A stretch of 64,000 bases of DNA. Source: Pictodentalium vernedei (lineage: Eukaryota; Mollusca; Scaphopoda; Dentaliida; Dentaliidae). The stretch lies in NCBI GenBank assembly GCA_031216915.1, contig CM062294.1, forward strand, positions 26,722,985 to 26,786,984, in the 5' to 3' direction. Shown one piece after another: positions 44,782 through 55,430 of the stretch (its first letter is position 1; the number at the start of each line of letters is the position of its first letter). The position numbers were made by a program, and so were the translations under genes. Under the pieces are notes generated by a model. The model saw only the letters and a program-made list of their open reading frames with translations. It searched no databases and was not told the DNA's origin.

Positions 44782-46665
44782 TATTACACAACTAACCATG
44801 AAAAAGAATTCACTGTAATTAATCGCTAATTTAATTAAATAGTCGACAATTTGAACGGTTGAAAGAATTTTAGAGAGAAACGGGCAATTTTGTCAGAGAA
44901 CCAATGTAAAGTCTTTGACCTTGCCACCTGGAGAATCGCTGTTGATTCATTTTATTCGTAAAAAAATGTCAATCCGAACACTCAAAACTCAAAAGATTGC
45001 GTTCAGTATATCAGACGTCACAAATTATGAGGTATCAAATGTGTTTTCAAAATTGTGTGTGCAGGCATCATTATATCTGGAGGATGGAAAATGTACAAGG
45101 GTTTTAATTTGAATACGGTGCGAACTGGCCGCTCTGTTTAAATTTCGTGCTTTTTAAACTGAAACTAAAAATATAAATTTGAACTCGGCTTGACGATACA
45201 TGCACTACTGCCACAAGGCTATCGCATGTGGACATCGGTCATTTCTGTTCTGCACTGTAACAAACGTACACACTGGACGAGAAAAGACATTGTGTGCAAT
45301 AATTAACCTTCCGGGGCATTCATTCGATCGTTTGGAGTAACTGAGCCTGAGGCAGTTTGAGATTCCATTCTGACTCTGAGTGAACTCTGCAGTCTTGGTA
45401 AGTTTGCACTTTATTTTTCAACATTATAAAGTTTCTGACTTGACATTTAGCATTCTTTTTATTTTACCTCAAGTCTTGATAACCTTTGTTTGAAATGGTC
45501 TGCACTTACAAATAAAAGCTTTAGGTTGTCCACATAATACTACAAATATACAAAGGGAGAAATATATTGCATGATAACTGCAAGAAAATGTCATGTCTTG
45601 TCTCCACAACTTCACAAGTAATTTAGTGTGTACACCATTTTTACAATCCCCACCCCCCCCCCCCACCCATCTATAACCTGACACATTTTCTTGAAAGCTC
45701 ACGAAATGAGTATCCAACAGTCTTAGTCAGAGGCTGAAAGAGAAATAAGGGTGGGGGGGGGGGGGGGGGTTGTTCTCACCAGTAAGCTCGAACTTGTGTT
45801 GGTTAATAATATTTTCAAAGATTGATTAATGGTTACATTATTTTGTACTAGTAGTACTATACTTCACCAGTTAGTTATCTGAACGATTCTGTCAATATTT
45901 TTTTCTTGGTATCTGGTTCAAAACAAAATAATTTTTTTATGTGTCTGCTCCAATATCTTGTCAGTTTTAAATTTGGAATTTGGTATGAATTCTGAATTTG
46001 CATTTAGTAAGTAGTTTTAAAGAGGACTAATATGAATGTGGCTAAAATGATAGGCTTTTGGGGAACATTTTCTTGGGGATGGGGGCTGACCAATCAAACT
46101 GACCTGAACTTTTGTTTCAAAATCAAAATGCAGGCCCTTGCCTCGAATTTGCCTATGAAAATGCTTTTCCCACTACCCTGATATTTGCCAAAATTATAAA
46201 AAATACCTCCTCCCTCTGAACAATCTGTTCTCATTGGTTATATTCTACTGAACGCTGCAAACTAAAAGAACCAGTCTAACGAGAGAACTTGTGCACGCGA
46301 AGGGGACTTTTTATCGGATTGCACTAGAGCTTTCTGGTTAAAATTACCGCATGCCCCTAAAATCCATGTGAAAGTGACAAATACAGTTACAGGTGTGTAA
46401 TAAACTGAATTCCCAGTGACGTTTGAACGTCAGGATAATTAAAGTCTCAAAAGTTTAAAGGCCTGACTGATCAAATATTACAACTTATGTAAGTCATCTC
46501 CCTGAAGATGACTTACATAAACTACAAGCTTCCTGTCAAATCCCTCCATCATTCGGCAATCTGATTACTGTTAATACATGTTATATTTTGAGCTATTGCA
46601 TCAGCACTGTTACTCTTCTGGTATTCAATTCTGTAACATATAGCATACTCCTTTAAACTAAATAT
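44782..46665. other. Least repetitive stretch of the window
   Basis: No transposon or array was recognised. Near 45395 'gcagtcttggtaagtttgca' resembles a splice donor following unique sequence (45240-45398), which could be a non-coding first exon, but this is a weak call. C and G tracts lie at 45651-45664 and 45753-45769. A small hairpin 'acttatgtaagtcatctccc' with complement is at 46482-46520. Confidence 0.3.
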
Positions 46666-46750
46666 CACAACTGAATCATCAATACATGCCTTTGTCTACA
46701 GCATACATTGATACTGTAGTGGGACTACTTGCCTGTTGGGATCATAAATA
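46666..46750. repeat. Dispersed repeat, partner of 50045-50130
   Basis: 'catgcctttgtctacagcat' and 'acattgatactgtagtggga', 'ctacttgcctgt' are repeated at 50075-50130 with few changes. Confidence 0.7.
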
Positions 46751-47094
46751 AAATACTCCAGATTTCTTGAAAATTTATTTCGTGGGTTTATCAGGATTCT
46801 GAATAAACCAGACGTGTATTTCGTTTGTATCCGTACTTTTGTGACGAATCACACTGGTTTACAGACACATATTATGGGAGACATTTTCACAACCTCGGAA
46901 TGATAGAAAAACCCGCAGTCTCTCTGTAGGCCCACGGGCGTGTGAAGAGTCACATCAGGTCTCTTAACATTATCAGACAGTCATCACAATGCGGTTGAAC
47001 CTCACAATGCAGGGTTTCCACCAACAGTAGTAATAATATGTAATCCTCGTAGCTAAATACACACACTTCTTCATGTGTGCAGAATCAATCCATT
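46751..47094. other. Unassigned sequence
   Basis: Nothing supported. Confidence 0.4.
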
Positions 47095-47240
47095 CATCGA
47101 TCGATCTATAATGAACTCTTCCATCAGTTCATCATCAATCGATCGATCGATAATGGACTCACCCATCAATCAATCGATCGATCAATCGATTAGTCAATCA
47201 AACAATTTATCAATCAATCGATCAATCAATCAATCAAAAT
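47095..47240. repeat. ATCG/ATCA simple repeat
   Basis: Irregular 4-bp repeats (atcgatcgatc, atcaatcaatc) produce a Ser/Ile/Asn-rich open frame that is not a gene. Confidence 0.85.
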
Positions 47241-47342
47241 TGATAAATCTATCAATCAGTCTTCCTTTACCCCTAAAACTGCCCGGCACTATATAAGCCT
47301 GGTTGTTGAAAGAGTAGTTAACCCCTATACCCGCGGACTCTG

Positions 47343-47648
47343 GATTCCAAGACTCTCCTGTTCATCCACGCCGTTGCAAGAATTCAAGCCTTCTACATTT
47401 CATCCCAACTTTCTTCAACAATGCTTCCAAACTGCCCACAATACAACCCAAAGCAGCTACAACAATTGGGATCCCACTGACATTTTTCAGCATTCAGAAG
47501 CGCAACACTCCACTCTACGGATCTTGATATTTTTCAAACTTTTTCTTTGCCTTTTCCCTTATGTTTGTATCGAATGGACATACTATATCTATCAACATTC
47601 AAATCTTTACTTTATTGACTACCACAATATTAGACCTGTTGTGTTCCA
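47343..47648 (-). pseudogene. LINE-type fossil, C-terminal region
   Basis: One minus-strand frame gives RSNIVVVNK, a stop, MLIDIVCPFDTNIREKAKKK, FEKYQDP, two stops, then SGIPIVVAALGCIVGSLEAL and LKKVGMKCRRLEFLQ. The pattern 'RPDIVVVDK ... IDFAVPGD..I..KE..K.EKYQDL ... IPIVVGALG.VP..LE..L...G......LQ' is the conserved C-terminal region after the reverse transcriptase in many invertebrate LINE-like proteins, probably a restriction-like endonuclease part. Three stops make it dead. The hAT element at 47657-48240 interrupts it, and the upstream continuation is at 48249-48330. Confidence 0.65.
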
Positions 47649-47656
47649 GTGTCTGG

Positions 47657-48240
47657 TAGGGTCCTGCGAATATTCGAGATTCGATTCGATATCGATACCA
47701 TGCGTATGCTTCGAGATCGATCCCGAATCAGTCTCAGGATTCGATTTTTTCGAATCTCTCGTACTAACTTCAATTTGTTACATTTCCAACAAAAATAGGA
47801 TAAAACTGTCATTAGAAAATTCATTCATATGGGCTCAATTCCTATTTATTTGAGTAATTGACTATGTTTAATTGTTAGGTAAGGTGTGAATTTGGCCCAG
47901 AACATTATCCATAGTTTTGGTTTTTGAAGGCTTAACTTGTTACTATTCACGTTCTTAAGAACGTGAATAGTAACAAGTTAGGCCTTCAAAAACTGAAACT
48001 ATGGACAATAGGCCTAGCTGTTTCAGCGACGGTGCTACAGAGAATATTTAGTTATTGGTGTTTAAGGTGTTCACTCCGTCGCGTAAGGGTCATCACAGTG
48101 GTCCGTAACTTCCGTTGGATGCAATACGAAATAACTTGTCTTTGAAGATTCGATTCGGGATTCGATTCGATGTCGATATCAGAGATACGATTCGATTCAA
48201 GATTCGATTCGAAAAGAAATGTGTGATTCGCAGATCCCTA
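47657..48240. mobile_element. Non-autonomous hAT-type element, 584 bp
   Basis: Termini TAGGGTCCTGCGAAT and the inverse of TAGGGATCTGCGAAT. Exact 8-bp target duplication GTGTCTGG at 47649-47656 and 48241-48248. Subterminal 'gattcgattcga' repeats lie on both sides. 8-bp duplications and TAGGG/CAGGG ends are the hAT signature. The centre is a perfect hairpin at 47914-48001 ('actattcacgttcttaagaa'). Confidence 0.9.
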
Positions 48241-48248
48241 GTGTCTGG

Positions 48249-48330
48249 GCAGTTTAATTTAGAAATCCACTTGATCTTATACCAAAACGGACTCATCCAC
48301 CTGATGATACAGATATGTGTAGCCCTTTTC
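48249..48330 (-). pseudogene. LINE-type fossil, part upstream of the hAT insertion
   Basis: Joined across the hAT element, the frame reads FLN, a stop, TAQTLEHNRSNIVVVNK. The family motif is 'IQT...EHNRPDIVVVDK', so the piece is in register with 47343-47648. Confidence 0.5.
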
Positions 48331-48607
48331 GTCACCAACCGGGAATTGGATGCGCAGTGTAAAACACAAGATATTGATGATAAATGCTGAACATTACAAG
48401 GGTATAGCCAGGGAAGATCATGGGCGTCGTACGACCCCCCCCCCCATCCCAAAGGAACTCGGTCGATATTCTCTACAACAATTTAATACATGCCTACATT
48501 GAATTTGGTTCACTTTCCCTCAACGTGAAATCCTTGATAACTGCTGATATGAAATATTGAATACCCCTCCCCTCCCTCACCACCACCGGACCACCAGCGA
48601 TCGCCAA
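48331..48607. other. Unassigned sequence
   Basis: May contain further unrecognised LINE sequence on the minus strand. C tract at 48436-48445. Confidence 0.35.
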
Positions 48608-48672
48608 AGGTCAAGTTGGTTGATTATGGGAGGGGGTTATCCCCTCCCATAATTTCCTCCAGCTTGACCTCT
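48608..48672. repeat. Hairpin
   Basis: 'aggtcaagttggttgattat' and 'gggagggg' pair with 'cccctcccataatttcctcc' and 'agcttgacct', with a five-base loop. Confidence 0.7.
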
Positions 48673-48869
48673 GGCCAAGGCTTGATCCCTGGCCAAGTTT
48701 TCAGTCTTTTCAGTTGCCAGACATTTTCATCTTTGACTTGCATTGTGGGCGCCTCCCCCCCCCCCCACCCCTAAAAATGCTGGCTACACTCCTGCATCAC
48801 ACGCACGCACAGACAAACACGCACTTATTTCATCGTGGGTGAATAAGTAAAGTGGAAAGTGAGCGATAA

Positions 48870-48940
48870 ACGACCAAGTTTTATTGATAATATACCGATG
48901 TGTGTTTTTATCACCCTATCGTTATTAACAGTCATTCCTT
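48870..48940. repeat. Dispersed repeat shared with 63925-63990
   Basis: 'caagttttattgataatata' followed by 'cc[ga]atgtgt' and 'tcacc...tatcgtt' occurs in both places in the same orientation. Confidence 0.65.
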
Positions 48941-49168
48941 GATGCTTCTCTGGATATCTGAATGTGTACTTATCTATATATATATATAATGACAACATGT
49001 GTGTATCATAGTTCATATCTATTATCAAGTTATATTTACATTCTAACATTTTTACTAATTACGTACTCATTAAGGGCGTGCAGATTCCCGAGTATATTAC
49101 TTAATGACAAAAAAAAATGATGAAATTCCTCAGTAGAAAATATAATCAGAAAAAATGAGGGAAGTGAA

Positions 49169-49268
49169 AACTGTTACTTATTCCAAGTTCCTTATTCGAC
49201 ATTCCTTACCAGCCTATAAAATCGTTTGATAACGAATATCGAATGAGGAACTTGAAAATAAGTAACGC
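49169..49268. repeat. CGTTACTTATTCCC-family foldback
   Basis: 'ctgttacttattccaagttc' and 'cttattcgacattc' pair with 'gaatatcgaatgaggaactt' and 'gaaaataagtaac'. The same family is at 53446-53662 and, as a half copy, at 3189. Confidence 0.7.
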
Positions 49269-49657
49269 GCATAAAATCTGATGTAGTTTTTTCTTAGAAA
49301 GTACACCGAACGATAATAACGATAAAAGCGTGAAGGGCAACCATGACATTCTTCATGCACTCTGAGTGGAGAGTGGGTTCAGGGAAGTCGTGAAGTTGAC
49401 CTATTCGGAGCGTAAACCTGATGTTTATTACACGCCGTGTAACTGTTGTGATAATCTATATTATTACACGCCTGTTCTATGTAATACCCATCTACAGCAG
49501 CACTAGATCATGAGGAAAATGAAAATCTGTTCCGCATATATATGCGGAACGGAAGTCGTTGACTGACTTTTTTTTAAATAGAAACGACATTTTACTGGAA
49601 TTTTCTAGAAATCGTGCAACGCAATTACAATTTGAATCGCTAGCGATAGCTGAAAAT

Positions 49658-49725
49658 AGTCCCCTGCCTTCCAATGCGTTCTATGTGCCCTTTGGCGCAT
49701 AGAACACGTTGGAACTCAAGGGTCG
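49658..49725. repeat. Hairpin of the 'gttctatgtgcc' family
   Basis: 'gtcccctgccttccaatgcg' and 'ttctatgtgcc' pair with the following arm. It differs from the perfect copy at 18965-19040 by scattered substitutions, several of which break pairing. Confidence 0.75.
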
Positions 49726-49856
49726 AAATGGTAACACGGGTTCCCCTCGCAAACTTGGTTGGCGATAAAATGGGTTCTATTTGTTGATAGTTGTCAAAAG
49801 AATTTCTTTGTGTCCTTCTAATAATTGTTTTTTATAGACGCGAGGGCGTGTAATAA

Positions 49857-50014
49857 ACACAGAACGACACACGCTTGTGAATGGGTTAATCGATATGGCA
49901 CTTTTGCCATCGCAGAAGGATAAAACTCGAGGCCTGCGGCCTCTAGTTTTATCCTCCGCGCTGGCACTCGTGCCATATCGACTAACCTATTCACACGCAT
50001 GTGTCATTCTGTGT
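49857..50014. mobile_element. Foldback element, about 75-bp arms
   Basis: 'acacagaacgacacacgctt' and 'gtgaatgggtta' pair with 'taacctattcacacgcatgt' and 'gtcattctgtgt'. The centre is 'aggataaaactcgaggcctg' with its complement. It is a relative of 44620-44781. Confidence 0.75.
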
Positions 50015-50044
50015 ATGTCCCGACTGTGATGTCTTAAGATGTGA

Positions 50045-50130
50045 CTGATCACATATTACAACTGCATCGTCAAGCCATGCCTTTGTCGAGAGCATACATT
50101 GATTATGTAGTTGGACTACTTGTCTGTCAG
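50045..50130. repeat. Dispersed repeat, partner of 46666-46750
   Basis: 'catgcctttgtcgagagcat' and 'acattgattatgtagttgga' with 'ctacttgtctgt' match 46685-46738. Confidence 0.7.
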
Positions 50131-50480
50131 GAGTAGTATGTGTCGTATGGTTTATGCCACATTTTGGGGACTCTCGGTGGGGGACCTCGGAAGTGTCGTC
50201 ATGTCAGGGGACCCAGCGTTACTATTCTGGGTTGTCATGTTAGCCCGAGTAAGCGACCATGTTGTTACGTCATTGCCATAGTGATTCGTGGTGATAATGT
50301 GCATGCGCAGCGCGTGTTGTCAGGGTGACACGTGTTTCCATCGACCAGTTTGTATCCTGGGACAGCCATCTTGGTTTCTATGGTGGCACGCGGTTGCCGC
50401 GCGACTCAAAAACCTCTACTAGGACGGTGGAGGGTGGGGGTGGTGGGGGGCGAATGGTGTGTTCGATTCAATATGAGTAG
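50131..50480 (+). repeat. Partial relative of the giant foldback arm
   Basis: 'gcatgcgcagcgcgtgttgt' and 'atcttggtttctatggtggc', 'tgtgttcgatt' match the outer arm of 19938-24046 in order. The terminal 'agtagtatgt' and the 'gtaatcaga' interior are missing or diverged. Confidence 0.65.
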
Positions 50481-50721
50481 GGTTTTGGTACAGATGCTTC
50501 CCAAATCCTCGTTTACTTCGTAGAATTACCCAAATATACCCGACCAATTTTACTAGTTCGGATTCTTTCGGAATCCACTGCTCTACTTCTATCTATGTAT
50601 AGGTGCCATTGTTTTTTTCTGTTTACCCAATCCCATTCTTTTGTTTTTGATGCATACTCCAGTGAAATAAAAGAGCCTATCAGTTGGAATAGTTTTGCTT
50701 ATTCTTACTACATTTAGTTTT

Positions 50722-52124
50722 TAGCTCATCTTGAAAAAGACAAGCTGAGCAAATCTCATCGCTCTCCGTCCGTCGTCCATCGTCCGTCAACACCATGTTT
50801 TGGTCTTTTCCTCCAAAACCACTGGGCCAATTCAAGTGAAAGTTTGTGTGAGTGATGGTCCTGAAGGGGTATTGCATTTTTGTTCAACCCAACATGCCCA
50901 GCCCCATAGGGAGGGAGTGGGGGAAAATGCTCCAAAATATTTTTAAAATTTTCTTCTCATGATCCAGTGGGTACATTGATTTGATTTTGATTATGGAGCT
51001 TCCGTTTGAGGCGTAGAATCAAATTTGTTCAAACAAAGTTCGTGAAATAATATTTGGCTTTGTACTGGGAAGGGTAAGATTATTGGCCCCGCCCAAAATT
51101 TCTATTTTCTGAACTGATAGTCCGATTTTAACCAACTTTGGTACGTGGTATTATGGGGTCATAAGTACTTGACCCATGCACAAAAAAAATTCCCGCATCC
51201 CCATGGGAACCTTGGGAGCTAAAAATATATAAATATTTTCAAACGCCCATATTTCTCAAACTGCACGGAACAGAGAGCTGTTATTTGGTATGAAGCATCC
51301 TTAGGGTCCGTGGAACTGAATGGTAAAAATCTTGCCATCGGTTATGTTAGGGTGTCCTGTAGTGGGCATCCAAAAAATGCTATTTGAAAAATTAAAAAAA
51401 AAATCTTTTCTCCAGAACCAAACAGAATCTTTTGATATTCGGTATACAACATTCATAGGGGGAGAGGGGGGGGGGGGGGGGGACAGATACATGTTTGTTA
51501 AAATAAAACCCATTGGTTAATATTTGGGCTCAGTACACGAGCCTGAATTTTTAACCTAGGGTAATATTCTTTAAAATCTTTTTCTTCAGAACCACCAGTT
51601 AGAATCTTTTAATGTCTGGTATACATCGTTGTTATGAGGGTCAGATTCAAGTTTGTTCAATTCTGATTCGTAGGTTAATATTTGCGCTCACTATGGTAGC
51701 TCAAATTTCGTGCAATATGAAGAAATTTCTTTAAAATTTCTCTTCTTCAGATCCAACAGTCAGAACGATTTCATTTTGGCACACAATATCTCTAGGAAGT
51801 CAGATTCAACTGTGTTTAAATCGAGAGCCTGGGGTAATATTTGGGCTCCCTATGGGAGCCGGAATTGGCCCTGTAGCTGGGGAATTCGGAATTTTGTTTT
51901 CAGTACCCTCTAGAGGTGTGTAACTAAGATTAATCCACATAGGTTGTATCAAGTGGCTTCATAGGGGAGCTCCACATTTTACATTATGATCAACTGAAGA
52001 AAAGGCATGATGCCCGGATTATTTTTGTCACTCCTGTGGGGCTCAAGGATTGACAGTGTATCCTATGGAGATGGATTGCTTAATGTAGACTCATTCTTAC
52101 ATTGTGTTCTGTTCAAGATGAGCG
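50722..52124. mobile_element. 1.4-kb interspersed repeat with short inverted ends
   Basis: The left end is 'agctcatcttgaaaaagaca' and the right end 'gttcaagatgagc', an inverted pair of about 12 bp. The interior has three or four degenerate blocks of about 110 bp, each with 'agaatctttt...ggtata', 'cagattcaa...tgtt' and 'ggttaatatttg.gctc' (about 51400-51860). No ORF was recognised and no target duplication is certain. Confidence 0.6.
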
Positions 52125-53021
52125 TTTCAGACCCCGTGGGGCCTCTTGTTCTGGCCTGTTCTAGCTTGTTCTAACCATATTCCAATATCACGAACCCCGC
52201 AGCACATATTTCCAAATGTAATGACCAGTAGCGAAGTATTGGGGGTGGCTACACCCTACCGCAATCCCCCAATTTCAAACCACATTTAACTATTTTCACC
52301 CATTTATCACATGTTACAGCCAGAGTGAGGCAAAAACACTGATACAGTGTGTGGTGTTGGGACACGTTCATTATAGTTCATTAGGAAATAAAACACAAAC
52401 ACGATTCCGAAGTCAATATGGGCAATTGTCATGGTTTGAAAACCGTTCATGTTTTTAAACGGTTTGTCCGTCTGTCCTAGCTTCCATCCACACTTATTTT
52501 GGTTTCCGCACGATAATTTGATATGTAAATCATTTATGAGATAGACTGAGAGAGAATACTGGCATGAAGATATTTGGTGACACGGTCACTTACACTATAC
52601 CTAACATTTAGAGCCTTGGTAACTTCTGGCTGTGATTCTAAACTTCAAAAATTCACCAATCATTTTGCCTATATAAGATCTGTTTGAGAAGCTGTTCCTT
52701 GTGAGAACGATACAGGTATTAGCATGCCTGTCCACACTACATTTTCCCTTGTCTTCCTGGCGCAGATAACTACCTCCCGCAAATTTTATCCCAGCTTCAC
52801 TCTCAGAGCACTAGTTTTTTTTCAAAATTTTCCCGGAGGAGGACTCCAGGTCACTACTCTAGGGAGGGCGACACCCCCTCCCTGACCCATAGCCGGCTTG
52901 GCTCTTCAGGCCTCGGTATATGCCTAGGACATGTCATGCCGCCACCCCTCGAATATTGCCCATGCCCCCTCATTTGAGAATCCAAGCTCCGCCACTGGTA
53001 ATGACCGACATTGTGTCCAAG
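52125..53021. other. Unassigned sequence
   Basis: A short hairpin is at 52436-52466 ('gaaaaccgttcatgtttttaaacggttt'-type). No coding sense was found. Confidence 0.4.
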
Positions 53022-53034
53022 TATCAAATCTTGT

Positions 53035-53408
53035 GGGGGCGCGGTGGCTCAGTTGGTAGAGGTGCAGGCTGCAAGCCGAGAGGTCCTCGGTTCGAATCCC
53101 ACCTGCGGCAACCGCGTTGTGTCCTTGGACAAGACATTTCACCCCGATTGCCTACATGGGGGCACGATGACGCTGTGTACTGAGGCGTACTGCACGTCGA
53201 TGGTGCACATGTCTTCAACCAATCTAACCCTGCCTGTGCTGCGGTGCAGAGTTCAGAGTTACGATGTTGGAGAGCTGACAGCTGCTCGTCGTTGCTCGGT
53301 GGTTCTCTTCGGGTACTCCGGCTTCCTCCACCCGTAAAACTGTCACGGTCACGATTAGCCATTGTGCATAAGTATGTGACATTAAACACCAATAAATAAA
53401 TAAATAAA
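53035..53408 (+). mobile_element. Full-length tRNA-headed SINE (reference copy)
   Basis: Exact 13-bp target duplication TATCAAATCTTGT at 53022-53034 and 53409-53421. The RNA polymerase III A box TGGCTCAGTTGG is at 53045-53056 and the B box GGTTCGAATCC at 53089-53099. The anticodon-arm region 'ggctgcaagcc' suggests a tRNA-Cys-like ancestor. The body ends in 'gtgacattaaacaccaataa' plus TAAATAAATAAA. It has no reverse transcriptase, so it depends on a LINE partner. Confidence 0.93.
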
Positions 53409-53445
53409 TATCAAATCTTGTCTCGTAGAAAAGAGGGACATGACA

Positions 53446-53662
53446 ACCGTTACTTATTCCCAGTTCCTTAATCGACATCCGTTATCAACCGGTTTAATCG
53501 ACTGTATGTTGAATAAGGAACTGGGAATACGTAACGGTTATCTAGAAAGCGGTCGTGGCAGCCGTTACTTAATTCCACTTCCTTATTCGTCATCCGTTAT
53601 TAACCAATTTTATCGGCTGATAACGAATGTCGAATAAGAAACTGGGAATAAATAACGGTTAT
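53446..53662. repeat. Two adjacent CGTTACTTATTCCC-family hairpins
   Basis: Hairpin 1 (53446-53541) pairs 'ccgttacttattcccagttc' with 'aactgggaatacgtaacgg'. Hairpin 2 (53560-53662) pairs 'ccgttacttaattccacttc' with 'gaaactgggaataaataacgg'. The inner phrases 'catccgttat' are shared. Confidence 0.75.
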
Positions 53663-53911
53663 CAACCCTTACCTAACATGAAAAGCAGACGACACTTGCA
53701 AAAAAAATTCTTGAATAACTAAATTTTTTCATTTTTTGTCTCAAAAACATAGGTTATGACCCCTCGTTGGAACGAGCTCGACGAGCTCGTTCCAACGAGG
53801 GGTCATAACCTATGTTTTTGAGACAAAAAATGAAAATATTTTGAAAATTAATTGGCGATTTTTGAGAATAGCGCTGGCCGGTTTTGGCCGTTACGTTGGG
53901 TAAAGGGTTAA
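53663..53911. mobile_element. Intact GGAACGAGCTCG-family MITE
   Basis: The left end 'caacccttacctaacatgaa' and right end 'gttgggtaaagggttaa'. The perfect centre is 'cctcgttggaacgagctcga' with complement. Inner arms contain 'tttgtctcaaaaacataggt'. It is the uninterrupted reference for the split copy at 19698-24063. Confidence 0.85.
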
Positions 53912-53960
53912 GTCCCCGTAATAAAGTGCATGGTTTCTCAGCTATCGATACCCAAGAGCG

Positions 53961-54360
53961 TGAGGACACGGTGGCGCCGTGTACTAAGACGAACTACACG
54001 TCGATGGTTCACTTGACTTCAACCACTGCTAACTCTGTACCGCTTTAGTATTTTGGAGAGTCTGACAGTTTCTACCGGGTTAGTATTTTGGAGAGTCTGA
54101 CAGTTTGTACCGGGTTAGTATTTTTTAGAGTCTGACAGTTTGTACCGGGTTAGAATTTAGGAGAGTCTAACAGTTTGTACCGGGTTAGTATTTTGGAGAG
54201 TCTGACAGTTTGTACCAGGTTAATATTTTGGAGAGTCTGACAGTTTGTCGTCCGTGCTCAGTGGCTCTCTTCGGGTACTCCGGCATCCTCCAGACGTAAA
54301 ACTGTCCGACACGAGGTGATGCAGGCTGTCGAAAGTGTCGTTAAACACCAATAAATAAAT
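53961..54360 (+). mobile_element. SINE body with internal 35-bp tandem expansion
   Basis: 'gccgtgtactaagacgaact' and 'acacgtcgatggttcac' on the left, and 'ggctctcttcgggtactccg', 'ccgacacgaggtgatgcagg', 'gtgtcgttaaacaccaataa' on the right, match SINE body and tail. Between them 'gtattttggagagtctgaca' with 'gtttgtaccgggtta' repeats six times (54049-54247). The repeat contains SINE words (ttggagag.ctgacag). This is the second SINE here with an internal array. Confidence 0.8.
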
Positions 54361-54416
54361 AGGGAAGAGCGGCTGGTCGTTACAGAACTCTATTGTGAAG
54401 CCGTATGTTGGATCTA

Positions 54417-54668
54417 CAGTACGTGGAGAGCGTATTATCACTAAATCACGCGCAGCGTGGAGATTCCAACAATAATTGCAAATTTGTTGGAAAGCATAAC
54501 CACCACAAGCAAAGTTCCAGCCAATGGACCTCCGGGTTAAATCCGGAGGTCCATTGACTGAAACATTGCTTGTGTTTTTTGTCCATATGTACGGAATTTG
54601 AAAGTGATACTTTGGGTGATAGCTCCACTTCACGGGTGATTTAGTTGCAATCCACTCTCCACTTACTG
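54417..54668. mobile_element. TA-flanked MITE (CAGTACGTGGAGAG family), intact ends
   Basis: CAGTACGTGGAGAG and CTCTCCACTTACTG ends with TA at 54415-54416 and 54669-54670. The 'ccaatggacctccgggttaa' centre matches 27966-28212. Confidence 0.85.
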
Positions 54669-54670
54669 TA

Positions 54671-55430
54671 AGCACCCGCATATTGCAAATCGACACTACA
54701 AGTGATTAATCGAGAATATGTGCGAGAATAATTCTCTTTTTTTTATCTTTTAATGCTTGTTTGTTGTTTTTTATTTATTTTTTTTAATGAAGTTTTTTTT
54801 GTTTTTGGCGATGCCATCCCTTTATGTCAATTCATGAAAAGTCAGAGGATAATATTTCCGTTAAATAAAACAGATTAGAGAACATTTCATTCCAACATAA
54901 GTCGTCTCGGGTCATTGTTGATCTGTCACTGGTGGACGTGTAGCTTTGAGGTGGGTCGAAATTAATGGATTCTTAAATCCCCACAATATATCTAATGGCG
55001 ACACACCTTCTCACCAACAATAACGTGGCTAGTTTTCCAGACTTTGTATTCCTCTACACACAAACCTGCGAATCTATCGCTTTACTTGTGATTTTTAGCC
55101 AAGTCTTGCCTTCCTATAGACGCGTCGAGACCTGACTGGAATCCTCTGCCAAGGTAGTTGACTATTGTTTGCGGGATATCTTACTAATTGAAGAGCTTTC
55201 TATACATGCCTACGGGGTTTCTCATCACGACGAACTGACCACACCATTACGGAGTCAATTGTTCACCTGAACCTTGCGGCATTACATGCGTTACGCCGCG
55301 TTCGTTGCCTCTTACGGAATTCCATGTCATACACGCGATAGGCCGGCGTAGAAATTCAAATTCTGACCACAAAATTAACATTTTGATACCTCAATGAACT
55401 AGAAAACGGAAGACAAATAAATGCATAGCA
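54671..55430. other. Unassigned sequence
   Basis: T-rich at 54728-54800. No supported features. Confidence 0.4.

Noticed and set aside
53035..53110. Functional tRNA gene
   Set aside because: A and B boxes are present, but the acceptor stem does not close and the sequence continues into the SINE body with a target duplication.
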